Assembly (NCBI GenBank): GCA_965228215.1
Contig: OZ245800.1
Span: forward strand, 2,666,001-2,730,000
Length of the DNA: 64,000 nt
From: Maricaulis sp965228215
GTDB taxonomy: Bacteria; Pseudomonadota; Alphaproteobacteria; Caulobacterales; Maricaulaceae
Direction of reading: 5' to 3'
In this document: positions 1-6,798 of the stretch, in pieces
Numbering within the stretch: the first letter of the stretch is position 1
Layout of the letters: each line of letters starts with the position of its first letter
Notes under the pieces: model-generated
Seen by the model: only the letters and a program-made list of their open reading frames with translations
Database searches by the model: none
Told to the model about the DNA's origin: nothing
Position numbers and translations under genes: made by a program

Positions 1-643
1 CATGCGCATCGTCCACCAGGGTCCAGGCATCGAATTTGGCGGCCAGCTCGAGCAGGCCGGGCAGGGGTGCGATATCCCCATCCATCGAGAAGACGCCATC
101 GGTCAAGATCATGGCGTGACGCGCCTTGCCGCGTCCCTCTGCCAGTCTGGCGCGCAGATCATCCAGATCATTGTGACGGAAGGTCACGACCTCGGCCTTG
201 GACAATTGCGCCCCGGCATGCAGGCAGGCATGGGCAAGCTCATCCACGAGGACGAGGTCACCGGATCCGGCGAGGGCGGGCGTGATGGCGAGATTGGCCA
301 GATAGCCCGAGCCGAAGACGATGCAGTCTTCCGTGCCCTTGAAGCGCGCCAGGCGTGCTTCAAGCTCGAACAGCAGCGGATGGCCGCCCGTGACCAGGCG
401 CGATGCGCCCGAGCCCGCGCCGAAATCGGAGGCGGCGCGCTGGGCAGCCTCGACGACTTCGGGATGGTGGGTCAGGCCCAGATAATCATTCGAGCAGAAA
501 TTGATCAGCGCTGCGCCGTCCTGTTCGACGTGCACGGCGTCACGCGCTGACGTCGCGACGAGGCGGCGGCGCAAATTTCGTTTTTCCAGACCGGCGAGTT
601 TCCGGGCTGCAAATCTGTCGAGCGAGGAGGGGGCAGAGCTCAT
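1..643 (-). CDS. bioF: 8-amino-7-oxononanoate synthase (BioF), 3' part missing at window edge
   Basis: This PLP enzyme condenses pimeloyl-ACP (or -CoA) with alanine to give 8-amino-7-oxononanoate (KAPA), the first committed step of the biotin ring pathway. Reading leftward from an ATG at 643, 214 codons are visible. They show FCSNDYLGL (residues 49-57), GSGASRL plus TGGHPLLFELE around 77-95, the PLP-stacking His in DELAHAC (H138), and DDAH at 211-214, whose Asp contacts the PLP nitrogen. The window ends just before the expected SxxK catalytic lysine; the family is about 380-390 residues, so roughly 45% is missing. It is divergent from bioA with only 43 bp between the two start codons, so a shared control region is likely. 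The call is firm; truncation is by the window edge only. Confidence 0.95.
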   Translation of the reverse strand, partial: MSSAPSSLDRFAARKLAGLEKRNLRRRLVATSARDAVHVEQDGAALINFCSNDYLGLTHHPEVVEAAQRAASDFGAGSGASRLVTGGHPLLFELEARLARFKGTEDCIVFGSGYLANLAITPALAGSGDLVLVDELAHACLHAGAQLSKAEVVTFRHNDLDDLRARLAEGRGKARHAMILTDGVFSMDGDIAPLPGLLELAAKFDAWTLVDDAH

Positions 644-686
644 ACTAGCCCTGTCGCACAGATTGCGGGCCTGCTAAAGCCCTCGC

Positions 687-2009
687 ATGACATTGAAGAC
701 GATCGACCCCCGAAGCGACTCCCGCAACGCCGCCGGCGCACCGACCTGGTTCCAGCCCGAAGCGCATCATGTCTGGCGGCCCTATACGCAGATGAAAACC
801 ACGCCGGACGCGCTGCCGGTCGTGTCCGCGGAAGGGGTCCGCATACGGCTTGCCGACGGTCGCGAGCTGATCGACGGAGTCTCGTCCTGGTGGACGGTCT
901 GTCACGGCTATCGCCACCCGCACATTATTGACGCGGTGAAGCAGCAGCTGGATGCCGTTCCTCACGTCATGCTGGGCGGGCTGACGCATGAACCGGTCGA
1001 ACGCCTGGCCTCGCGGCTCGCTGCCCTGGCACCGGGATCGCTGAACCATGTCTTCTTTTGCGAATCCGGATCGGTATCGGTCGAGATCGCGATGAAGATG
1101 GCGGTCCAGTACTGGCTCAATCGCGGCGAGACGGGGCGTTCGCGCTTCGTGGCGTTCCGCGGCGGCTATCATGGCGACACGCTCGCCACGATGTCGGTCT
1201 GCGATCCCGATGAAGGCATGCACAGCCTGTTCGGTCCGACCCTGCCGCGCCAGATCATCGCCGATCTGCCGGTGGATGCTGCCAGCCGCGCAGCGCTGGA
1301 GACGCTCGTGGCAGACCACGAGGGCGAGATTGCCGGCATCATGACGGAACCGCTTGTCCAGGGCGCCGGCGGGCTGCTCTTCCACGATCCCTCGACGCTC
1401 CGGGCCATGCGGGAGGTTGCGGACCGGTTCGGCCTGCCGCTGATCTTCGACGAGATCATGACCGGGTTCGGACGTCTCGGCACGATGTGGGCCAGCGAGA
1501 AAGCCGGCGTGATTCCCGACATCATGACCGTGTCCAAGGCGCTTACGGGCGGCACGCTGCCCCTGGCGGCGGCGATCGCCTCGCGCGAGATATTCGAGGC
1601 TTTCTGGAGTGATGATGCCGGCGCCGCGCTGATGCATGGTCCGACCTATATGGGCAATCCGGCGGCTTGCGCGGCGGCGAACGCCTCGCTCGACCTGTTT
1701 GAAACCGAACCGCGTCTGGACCAGGTGGCCGCTATCGAGGCACGCCTGGCCGAACTGATGCCCACCGCCCGGGACATTCCCGGTGTCGCAGACGTGCGCT
1801 GGCAGGGCGCCATTGGTGTTATCGAGATGTCTTCCATGCCTGATCTCGACCAGCTGAAGGCGGATTTCGTGGATGCGGGGATCTGGGTGCGTCCCTTCAA
1901 CAATGTGATCTATTGCATGCCGCCCTACGTCATTGATCGCGGGGATCTGGACTGTCTTGTGACCACGATGATCGACGTCACCCGGCGCTGGGCCTCGACA
2001 CGTTTCTGA
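687..2009 (+). CDS. bioA: Adenosylmethionine-8-amino-7-oxononanoate aminotransferase (BioA)
   Basis: This class III aminotransferase makes 7,8-diaminopelargonate from KAPA using S-adenosylmethionine as amino donor, the step after BioF. The protein is 440 residues, close to the family norm of about 430. It shows HVWRPYTQM (28-36), the substrate-pocket Trp pair in GVSSWWTVCHGY, FDEIMTGFGR with D255 for the PLP nitrogen, and SKALTGG with the Schiff-base lysine K284. The ATG at 687 precedes the conserved N-terminus by about 25 residues, and a TTG at 693 is an alternative. No convincing Shine-Dalgarno is visible before the start, so the exact N-terminus is uncertain. It is divergent from bioF, and a biotin ligase gene (birA) lies 19.5 kb away in the same window. 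Confidence 0.95.
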   Translation: MTLKTIDPRSDSRNAAGAPTWFQPEAHHVWRPYTQMKTTPDALPVVSAEGVRIRLADGRELIDGVSSWWTVCHGYRHPHIIDAVKQQLDAVPHVMLGGLTHEPVERLASRLAALAPGSLNHVFFCESGSVSVEIAMKMAVQYWLNRGETGRSRFVAFRGGYHGDTLATMSVCDPDEGMHSLFGPTLPRQIIADLPVDAASRAALETLVADHEGEIAGIMTEPLVQGAGGLLFHDPSTLRAMREVADRFGLPLIFDEIMTGFGRLGTMWASEKAGVIPDIMTVSKALTGGTLPLAAAIASREIFEAFWSDDAGAALMHGPTYMGNPAACAAANASLDLFETEPRLDQVAAIEARLAELMPTARDIPGVADVRWQGAIGVIEMSSMPDLDQLKADFVDAGIWVRPFNNVIYCMPPYVIDRGDLDCLVTTMIDVTRRWASTRF

Positions 2010-2076
2010 TCATTCTTCCAGAAAATTGAAAATGATCCTTGCGCGGGATTATATTTTCACCATATTGGAAGAATGA
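2010..2076 (+). promoter_or_regulatory. arsR promoter bracketed by an 11-bp inverted repeat
   Basis: TTGAAA (2026-2031) and TTATAT (2049-2054) with a 17-bp spacer form a good sigma-70-type promoter reading into arsR. A perfect 11-bp inverted repeat, TCATTCTTCCA (2010-2020) and TGGAAGAATGA (2066-2076), flanks it; the right arm covers the arsR start codon. A second repeat, GATCATT (2008-2014) and AATGATC (2031-2037), straddles the -35. These are the obvious candidates for ArsR operators. The binding assignment is inference; the repeats are seen directly. Confidence 0.6.
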
Positions 2077-2408
2077 AAAAGACAGATGCCATTTCCAGTC
2101 TCGCTGCCCTGGCGCACGAAACCCGCATGGACGTGTTCAAACTCCTGGTGACGGCGGCTTCGCCGGATCCGGAGGCCGGCGGACTGCCGGCCGGGGAGAT
2201 TTCCGACCGCCTGTGCCTGCCTGCGCCGACCCTGTCCTTCCACCTGAAGGAATTGACCCGCGCCGGCCTTGTGTCCGGTGAACGGCGAGGGCGATCGATC
2301 ATCTACCGCCCGGTCTTCACCGCGGTCGAGGGACTGGTTCGCTATCTGCTTGATGATTGCTGCAAGGGGGCGTGCACGACTGCCGAACCCCGCATCCGGA
2401 GGATTTGA
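2073..2408 (+). CDS. arsR: ArsR-family arsenic-responsive repressor
   Basis: This 111-residue winged-helix repressor of the ArsR/SmtB family fits as an autoregulator of the arsR-arsI pair. The HTH core runs from about LPAGEISDRLCL to PTLSFHLKELTRAGLV (residues 38-67), followed by the wing RRGRSIIYRP. The classical ELCVCDL metal site in the HTH is absent. Instead a C-terminal cluster, DDCCKGAC (C96, C97, C101), resembles the As(III) site C95/C96/C102 of Acidithiobacillus ferrooxidans ArsR. GGAAG lies only 1 nt before the ATG and the predicted mRNA leader is about 12 nt, so translation may be near-leaderless. One base separates its stop from arsI. Arsenical sensing is inferred from the cysteines and the neighbour; antimonite or methylated arsenic are also possible. 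Confidence 0.85.
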   Translation: MKKTDAISSLAALAHETRMDVFKLLVTAASPDPEAGGLPAGEISDRLCLPAPTLSFHLKELTRAGLVSGERRGRSIIYRPVFTAVEGLVRYLLDDCCKGACTTAEPRIRRI

Positions 2409-2409
2409 G

Positions 2410-2805
2410 ATGAAACGCCTGCATGTCAGCTTCAATGTGACCGATCTGGAAAAATCGATCGCCTTCTACACCCAGCTTCTCGGTGCCGAACCGACCGTGG
2501 TGCGCGAGGGCTATGCCAAGTGGATGCTCGAGGATCCGCGCGTCAATTTCGTGGTCGAGACGGGCTGTGGGGATGCCGGTTTCTCGCACGCGGGAATCCA
2601 GGCGGAATCCGGTGACGAGCTGGAGGAAATCTTCGGCCGCATGAAGTCCGCCGAAGCCCCCTATCTGCCGGAGGGCGTGACGACCTGCTGCTACCACAAG
2701 TCCGAGAAGAGCTGGACGATCGATCCGGACGGCGTGAAATGGGAAGCCTTCCATACGCATCACCAGACCGAGGAATACGGCCACTCGCCGGAAATCGGGG
2801 CCTGA
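2410..2805 (+). CDS. arsI: ArsI/CadI-family vicinal-oxygen-chelate enzyme (probable C-As lyase)
   Basis: This 131-residue single VOC (glyoxalase/bleomycin-resistance) fold protein belongs to the ArsI/CadI family. Known ArsI enzymes are Fe(II) dioxygenases that split the C-As bond of trivalent organoarsenicals. The family signature pair of cysteines is present in GVTTCCYHKSEK (C93, C94). The likely Fe ligands by position are H5, H60 (FSHAGIQ) and E112 (VKWEAFHT). The phrase YAKWMLEDPRVNF (35-47) is also typical. The start is the ATG directly after the arsR stop. Coupling to an ArsR with a C-terminal cysteine site supports organoarsenical or arsenite resistance. No arsM, arsC or arsB is adjacent, so the locus is a minimal pair. 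A CadI-like role in cadmium response cannot be excluded. Confidence 0.85.
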   Translation: MKRLHVSFNVTDLEKSIAFYTQLLGAEPTVVREGYAKWMLEDPRVNFVVETGCGDAGFSHAGIQAESGDELEEIFGRMKSAEAPYLPEGVTTCCYHKSEKSWTIDPDGVKWEAFHTHHQTEEYGHSPEIGA

Positions 2806-2839
2806 TCAGTGCGCATTCCGGTGATCGTGAGCGGGTGGA

Positions 2840-2868
2840 CTGCAATTGATCTGCAATCCGATTGCAGA
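2840..2868. promoter_or_regulatory. Palindromic CTGCAAT repeat cluster upstream of tRNA-Asp
   Basis: TCTGCAATC and GATTGCAGA (2850-2858 and 2860-2868) form a 19-bp near-perfect palindrome with a single central C. A third CTGCAAT (2840-2846) lies exactly 11 bp upstream of the second, one helical turn. No U-tract follows, so it is not an intrinsic terminator for arsI. It sits 17 bp upstream of the tRNA -35 candidate. It looks like an operator for an unknown dimeric regulator. Confidence 0.4.
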
Positions 2869-2884
2869 CCGTGCGCAAACCCGC

Positions 2885-2913
2885 TTGACCCGCCGCCAGC
2901 TAGCTCATAAACA
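2885..2913 (+). promoter_or_regulatory. Candidate promoter of tRNA-Asp
   Basis: TTGACC (2885-2890), a 17-bp spacer and a weak -10 TAAACA (2908-2913; ATAAAC is one base earlier) precede the mature tRNA by about 27 bp. The -35 is strong and the -10 poor. Assigned by position and match only. Confidence 0.4.
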
Positions 2914-2940
2914 ACGCACCTCGCTTCGGCGAGCCACATT

Positions 2941-3017
<77 letters not shown>

Positions 3018-3047
3018 TTTTCTTCCAGGAAAATTTGGTGCCTACAA

Positions 3048-3071
3048 ACGCCCGCAGCCGCGGGTGTTTTT
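3048..3071 (+). terminator. Intrinsic terminator after tRNA-Asp
   Basis: Stem ACGCCCGC (3048-3055) pairs with GCGGGTGT (3060-3067; one G-U pair) over the loop AGCC. A run of T follows (3067-3071). It ends the tRNA transcript and also lies just past the 3' end of the leftward gene that ends at 3091. Confidence 0.8.
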
Positions 3072-3090
3072 CGTTGTGCCTGTGGTGGGT

Positions 3091-3522
3091 TTATTCGCCC
3101 TGCTGAGGCTGGAGTTCGCCGGCGCGCGTGAGCAGGACGATGCCGACCAGGGCCGTGATGTGACCGCCCAGCGTGATCAGCGAAGTGACGCCTGCTTCGA
3201 ACAGCGGGTTCTGGGCGAGCAGCAGCAGGTCCGCGATCGATGCGATGATCGAGAAGGCGTAGACCGGCAACAGCCAGGGATGGCGCGCGAGCAGCATCCA
3301 CACCGCGAGGATTCCCGTCAGCGTATGGGCGTAGAAGGCCAGGTCGTTCCAGATGGTGAGCGAGGCGGTGAAGCTCTCGGCATCGAAACCCCCGACACCG
3401 CCCTGGATCAGGCCAAAGCGCGATCCCAGATCAATGGTGATCCACCACAGGTCTGACAGGCCCGTCAGGACCACGAGAGCCAGGGTCGCCATGTAGAGCG
3501 GGGAAGATCTCACCTTCAACAC
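3091..3522 (-). CDS. Small integral membrane protein, paralogue of its upstream neighbour
   Basis: This 143-residue protein has four hydrophobic segments (about residues 10-30, 58-78, 83-102 and 113-133), so a four-helix membrane protein is predicted. I do not recognise a named family. It is the same length as the next gene upstream (3547-3978), and both carry FTASLTIWNDLAFYxHxLT at about residues 51-70, so they are tandem duplicates. The start is a GTG at 3522; GAGAGG abuts it, so an inner GTG at 3513 has better spacing, but alignment with the paralogue favours the longer form. It lies 24 bp downstream of the paralogue and is probably cotranscribed. Function unknown. Confidence 0.75.
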   Translation of the reverse strand: MLKVRSSPLYMATLALVVLTGLSDLWWITIDLGSRFGLIQGGVGGFDAESFTASLTIWNDLAFYAHTLTGILAVWMLLARHPWLLPVYAFSIIASIADLLLLAQNPLFEAGVTSLITLGGHITALVGIVLLTRAGELQPQQGE

Positions 3523-3546
3523 CCTCTCACTTGGACCGGTCCCACG

Positions 3547-3978
3547 TCAGACCAGTCCGGGCCGGGCCAGTTCCCGCTGGCTCACGAGCAGCCAGATCAG
3601 GAAGAGCGCCGTCGAATGCGCAGCCAGGGCGATATGGCCGATCAGGCTGCCGTCATAATAGGGATTCCCCACGAGCAGGACCCAGTCAAGGAAGGAGGCG
3701 GCGACGCTGACGCCGTAGACCCAGAGCAGGATGCGCTTGCGGCGCAGCAACAGCACGACCGCGGCGATACTCGTCAGGGCGTGGGTGTAGAAGGCCAGGT
3801 CGTTCCAGATCGTGAGAGAGGCCGTGAAGTCCTGCGAATTCACGTCGGCGAGCGTGAAACTCCACAATCCGGTTTTGCCACCCATATCGATGAGCAGAAG
3901 CCAGACATCCAGCGCGGCAGTCGCGAGGACCAAAGCCAGCGCAGTCCAGTATTCAGCATTGCGAACATGAGAACGCAT
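3547..3978 (-). CDS. Small integral membrane protein (tandem paralogue)
   Basis: This 143-residue, four-segment membrane protein (hydrophobic stretches about 10-31, 58-78, 84-104 and 113-133) shares the FTASLTIWNDLAFYTH motif with the gene that follows it. No recognised domain. The ATG at 3978 has a strong Shine-Dalgarno (GGAGGG), but both lie inside a 13-bp hairpin (see the element at 3976-4013), which suggests translational control. The transporter gene upstream ends 60 bp away on the same strand. Function unknown; a small quinone- or heme-type membrane helper or a stress protein are only guesses. Confidence 0.75.
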   Translation of the reverse strand: MRSHVRNAEYWTALALVLATAALDVWLLLIDMGGKTGLWSFTLADVNSQDFTASLTIWNDLAFYTHALTSIAAVVLLLRRKRILLWVYGVSVAASFLDWVLLVGNPYYDGSLIGHIALAAHSTALFLIWLLVSQRELARPGLV

Positions 3979-4013
3979 GCCTCACCCTCCGATGATTCGA
4001 AGGATGAGGCATG
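3976..4013 (-). promoter_or_regulatory. RNA hairpin sequestering the Shine-Dalgarno and start codon
   Basis: On the minus-strand transcript CAUGCCUCAUCCU (4013 to 4001) pairs with AGGGUGAGGCAUG (3988 to 3976) through 13 continuous base pairs, one of them U-G. The loop is 12 nt (4000-3989). The second arm holds the AUG (3978-3976) and most of the Shine-Dalgarno GGAGGG. No U-tract follows, so it is not a simple terminator of the transporter gene. The layout is that of an RNA thermometer or other ribosome-access switch; this function is inference. Confidence 0.6.
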
Positions 4014-4038
4014 TCTGTCTGGTCGATCGGTCGCGAAT

Positions 4039-5598
4039 TTATTGCGTCTGACCGGCCCCGGCGGGCAGTTCATAGCTGAAGCTGGCGTCTGCCGGCCCGA
4101 GCGGCAGGTCGAACATGAACCAAACGCCCATCAGCGCCACCGAACAGGTCAGGATGGCGATGGAATAGGGCAGCATGGTCGCGATCAGGCTGCCGAGACC
4201 GAAATCGGGCGCGTAGCGCTGGGCGAAGACCAGGACGAGCGGCAGATAGGGCATCAGCGGCGTGATGATGTTGGTCGCCTGGTCACCCATGCGATAGGCG
4301 AGGGTGGAGGCTTCCGGCGAAATGCCCTGCAGCATCAGCATCGGCACCAGAACCGGGCCGATCAGCGCCCACTTTGCCGAGGCCGAGCCGATGAAGAGGT
4401 TCAGCACCGCGACCACCAGGACCATGATCAGCATCAGGAGCGGCGCAGGCAGATCGAGGCGTCCGAGCAGATCGCCGCCGCCGATGGCGGTCAGGATGCC
4501 GAGGTTCGACCAGTTGAAGAGCACGATGAAGTGCGCCATCGCGAAGGCGAGCACGATATACATGCCCATGTCGGACATGCCCTTGGCGGCCATGCCGACG
4601 GCATCTCGGTCGGACTTGATGGTGCCGGCCTTGGTGCCATAGGCGAGACCCATGGCCAGGAAGGCGATCAGCGTCAGCGCGACGATGGCGCTGAAGAAGG
4701 GTGCGAATTCACCATTCGGTCCGCGCAGGGGCGGAGGCGGTAGGGCGTCATTGATCCAGTTCAGGCCGAAGACGAGGTAGAGACCGAACGCCAGCACGCC
4801 GAGGAAGGCGAGTCCTGCCGCGCCGAGGCCTTTCTTTTCGTCATCGGTAAGGTCCTCGTCACCGGAGGCGGCTTCGAAGCCCTCCGGAGGCGTCCACTTG
4901 CCCAGGCGAGGTTCGATGACCGTCAGGTTCACGAAGGTGATCACGACAACCAGGACCGGGGTCAGGATGGCGGTGAAATACCAGTTGCCGGTGATCGGCA
5001 TCTCGATATCCGTCACCAGGAAGGCGGCGGATTCCTGCGTGATGCCGAAGAGCAGGGCTTCCAGGGCGCCCGGTACCAGGTTGGCGGAGAAACCCGCGGA
5101 CACACCGGCGAAAGTCGCGGCCATGCCGGCCACCGGGTGACGTCCTGCGGCGGCAAAGACGATACCGCCGAGCGGGATCAGCACCACGTAACCGGCATCG
5201 ACGGCGAGATTGCTCATCACGCCGGCAAAGACGAGGGTGGGCGTGAGCAGCGCACCCGGCACGCCCTTCACAAGGCTGCGCAGGCCGGCACCGAACAGGC
5301 CCGCCCGTTCGGCCACGCCCGCACCGAGCATCACGACCAGGACCATGCCCAGCGGCCGGAAGTCGGTAAATGTGTTGGGCATTTCCAGGAATAGCCGCTG
5401 GATATTGGCCGCCGACAACAGGTTCTGCGCTTCGACAGTCGCGCCCGTCAGCGGGTGCTGGGCCTGGAGTCCGGCGAGGGCGGCGATCACGGATGCGATC
5501 ATCACCACAACAATGAGTATCAGGAAGATCGTGACCGGGTCGGGCATGCGATTGCCTGTCCGTTCGACCCAACCGAGAATTCCGCCAGTCTTGCTCAT
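4039..5598 (-). CDS. AbgT-family transporter (p-aminobenzoyl-glutamate / antifolate-type exporter)
   Basis: This 519-residue polytopic inner-membrane protein of the AbgT family is related to E. coli AbgT and to MtrF/YdaH. Family members move p-aminobenzoyl-glutamate or act as H+-driven exporters of folate-pathway inhibitors. The N-terminus GWVERTGNRMPDPVTIFLILI, the segment EMPNTFTDFRPLGMVLVVMLGAGVAERAGLF (split here only for description) and the C-terminal MGDQATNIITPLMPYLPLVL are characteristic. An ATG lies 15 bp further out, but AGGGGAG is spaced correctly for the ATG at 5598, so that start is preferred. Substrate not deducible. It is followed by two small membrane proteins on the same strand. 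Confidence 0.88.
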   Translation of the reverse strand: MSKTGGILGWVERTGNRMPDPVTIFLILIVVVMIASVIAALAGLQAQHPLTGATVEAQNLLSAANIQRLFLEMPNTFTDFRPLGMVLVVMLGAGVAERAGLFGAGLRSLVKGVPGALLTPTLVFAGVMSNLAVDAGYVVLIPLGGIVFAAAGRHPVAGMAATFAGVSAGFSANLVPGALEALLFGITQESAAFLVTDIEMPITGNWYFTAILTPVLVVVITFVNLTVIEPRLGKWTPPEGFEAASGDEDLTDDEKKGLGAAGLAFLGVLAFGLYLVFGLNWINDALPPPPLRGPNGEFAPFFSAIVALTLIAFLAMGLAYGTKAGTIKSDRDAVGMAAKGMSDMGMYIVLAFAMAHFIVLFNWSNLGILTAIGGGDLLGRLDLPAPLLMLIMVLVVAVLNLFIGSASAKWALIGPVLVPMLMLQGISPEASTLAYRMGDQATNIITPLMPYLPLVLVFAQRYAPDFGLGSLIATMLPYSIAILTCSVALMGVWFMFDLPLGPADASFSYELPAGAGQTQ

Positions 5599-5721
5599 GA
5601 TCTCTCCCCTCAATGGCTGCGCGTACTTGAGCGCAATCGGCTGACCGGTTCAAGCGAGCAGGGGACAAGCAGGCGCATATTCCCCGTTCCTGCGACCGGC
5701 AGAGCACGGCAGTTTCCGCGC

Positions 5722-6174
5722 ATGAGTCACTCGCGTCTGTCCGAATCCCTTAGAAACTGGTCGCTGCATGCGACCTGGCCTCCCATGCTGCTGGCGCTTG
5801 GCGCGCTGCTGGTCGCGGCGATCTCGCCCTGGATCTGGCTCAGCGTGCTCGGAATTGCCGGCGCCGGTCTCCTGATGCTGGATATGTGGGCCCGCCAGCG
5901 CCAATTCCTCGCCCAGCGCCTGTCCCTGCGCCGTGCGGGTGGGCTGAGCGGCGAGGCGCTCGCCCGTTTTCGCAAGGCCCGAACCGCCTGGTGTTCGCGG
6001 CGCGCCGCGATGGCTGCGGCCCATGCCGAGGGCTTCGGCGTTGAGTCGCGGCAAATGGTGCGGTCATGGGGCTACAGGCCGTGGCATGTCTTCCCCGACC
6101 GAGCCTTCACGGCATCCTCGCCATTCCTGCGCGTGTCCTTCTGGAGATCGGTACTGGGATTGGGTCGTCTCTAG
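5722..6174 (+). CDS. Hypothetical membrane protein, 150 aa
   Basis: The reading frame starts at an ATG at 5722 in a codon pattern like its neighbours. Residues about 18-55 hold two adjacent hydrophobic segments (WPPMLLALGALLVAAISPWI and LSVLGIAGAGLLMLDMW). The remaining 95 residues are Arg-rich and soluble-looking (ARQRQFLAQRLSLRRAG, then AWCSRRAAMAAAHAEGFG). No family recognised. It is divergent from the AbgT transporter and upstream of nuoA on the same strand, with a 252-bp gap. It is probably expressed, but whether it is conserved outside close relatives is unknown. Confidence 0.55.
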   Translation: MSHSRLSESLRNWSLHATWPPMLLALGALLVAAISPWIWLSVLGIAGAGLLMLDMWARQRQFLAQRLSLRRAGGLSGEALARFRKARTAWCSRRAAMAAAHAEGFGVESRQMVRSWGYRPWHVFPDRAFTASSPFLRVSFWRSVLGLGRL

Positions 6175-6426
6175 ATCTTGAAAACCGCGAATCCACACCC
6201 CATGTTGCGAATGCTTCGCAAGAACATAATTTAACTGAAGATTATGGTGCCCCGAACTGATTTCGGGCCGCCTTTTGGCCTTGCTACTGAGGCCGGTGCG
6301 CACTAGCTTCCGCCACAATTCGGGCAGGGGGCTTGTCCGGCGATTCTGATTCGCTTCTCCAGCAATCACGCCGCTCTATTCCAAGCCCTCCGTTCGAGAA
6401 CATGACGGATCTTGCGAGGCCTGGCG
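6175..6426. other. 252-bp intergenic region upstream of the nuo operon
   Basis: No gene is seen. It contains a perfect hairpin, TTGCGAA-tgc-TTCGCAA (6205-6221), with no U-tract. It also has a near-match to the CtrA motif, TTAA-N7-TTAT (6231-6245). A weak promoter candidate TTGCGA (6205-6210)/TAATTT (6227-6232) with a 16-bp spacer overlaps the hairpin, which would leave a leader of about 190 nt before nuoA. Further short GC-rich inverted repeats lie at about 6255-6300. The nuo promoter is most likely here. Confidence 0.45.
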
Positions 6427-6795
6427 ATGGACGCGTTGCTGCTCGAATACCTGCCCATTCTCATCTTTTTCGGAATCGCCGCTGCCCTTGGCATCGGTTT
6501 CATGCTGGCGGCCTTCGTGATCGCCCCGTCCAAACCGGACCCGGAAAAAGTGTCGACCTATGAGTGCGGGTTCGAAGCCTTCGATGATGCGCGCATGAAG
6601 TTCGACGTGCGTTTTTACCTCGTCGCCATCCTCTTCATCATCTTCGACCTGGAAGTGGCCTTCCTCTTCCCCTGGGCCGTCACGCTGCGCGACAGTCTCG
6701 GCCCGTTCGAATTCTGGTCGATGATGGTTTTCCTGGGCGTGTTGACCGTCGGCTTCATCTACGAGTGGCGCAAGGGTGCGCTGGATTGGGAGTAG
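6427..6795 (+). CDS. nuoA: NADH-quinone oxidoreductase subunit A
   Basis: Membrane-arm subunit of complex I (ND3 homologue), 122 residues, three transmembrane helices. Visible are KVSTYECGFEAFDDAR with the conserved quinone-cavity loop cysteine, FDVRFYLVAILFIIFDLEVAFLFPWA, and the C-terminal YEWRKGALDWE. The ATG at 6427 follows a weak purine-rich stretch. First gene of the 14-subunit operon running to 21530, with 3 bp to nuoB. Confidence 0.97.
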   Translation: MDALLLEYLPILIFFGIAAALGIGFMLAAFVIAPSKPDPEKVSTYECGFEAFDDARMKFDVRFYLVAILFIIFDLEVAFLFPWAVTLRDSLGPFEFWSMMVFLGVLTVGFIYEWRKGALDWE

Positions 6796-6798
6796 ACC

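Noticed and set aside
644..686. BioR or BirA operator between bioF and bioA
   Set aside because: No TTATxxATAA-like palindrome is present, and the birA product has no DNA-binding domain.
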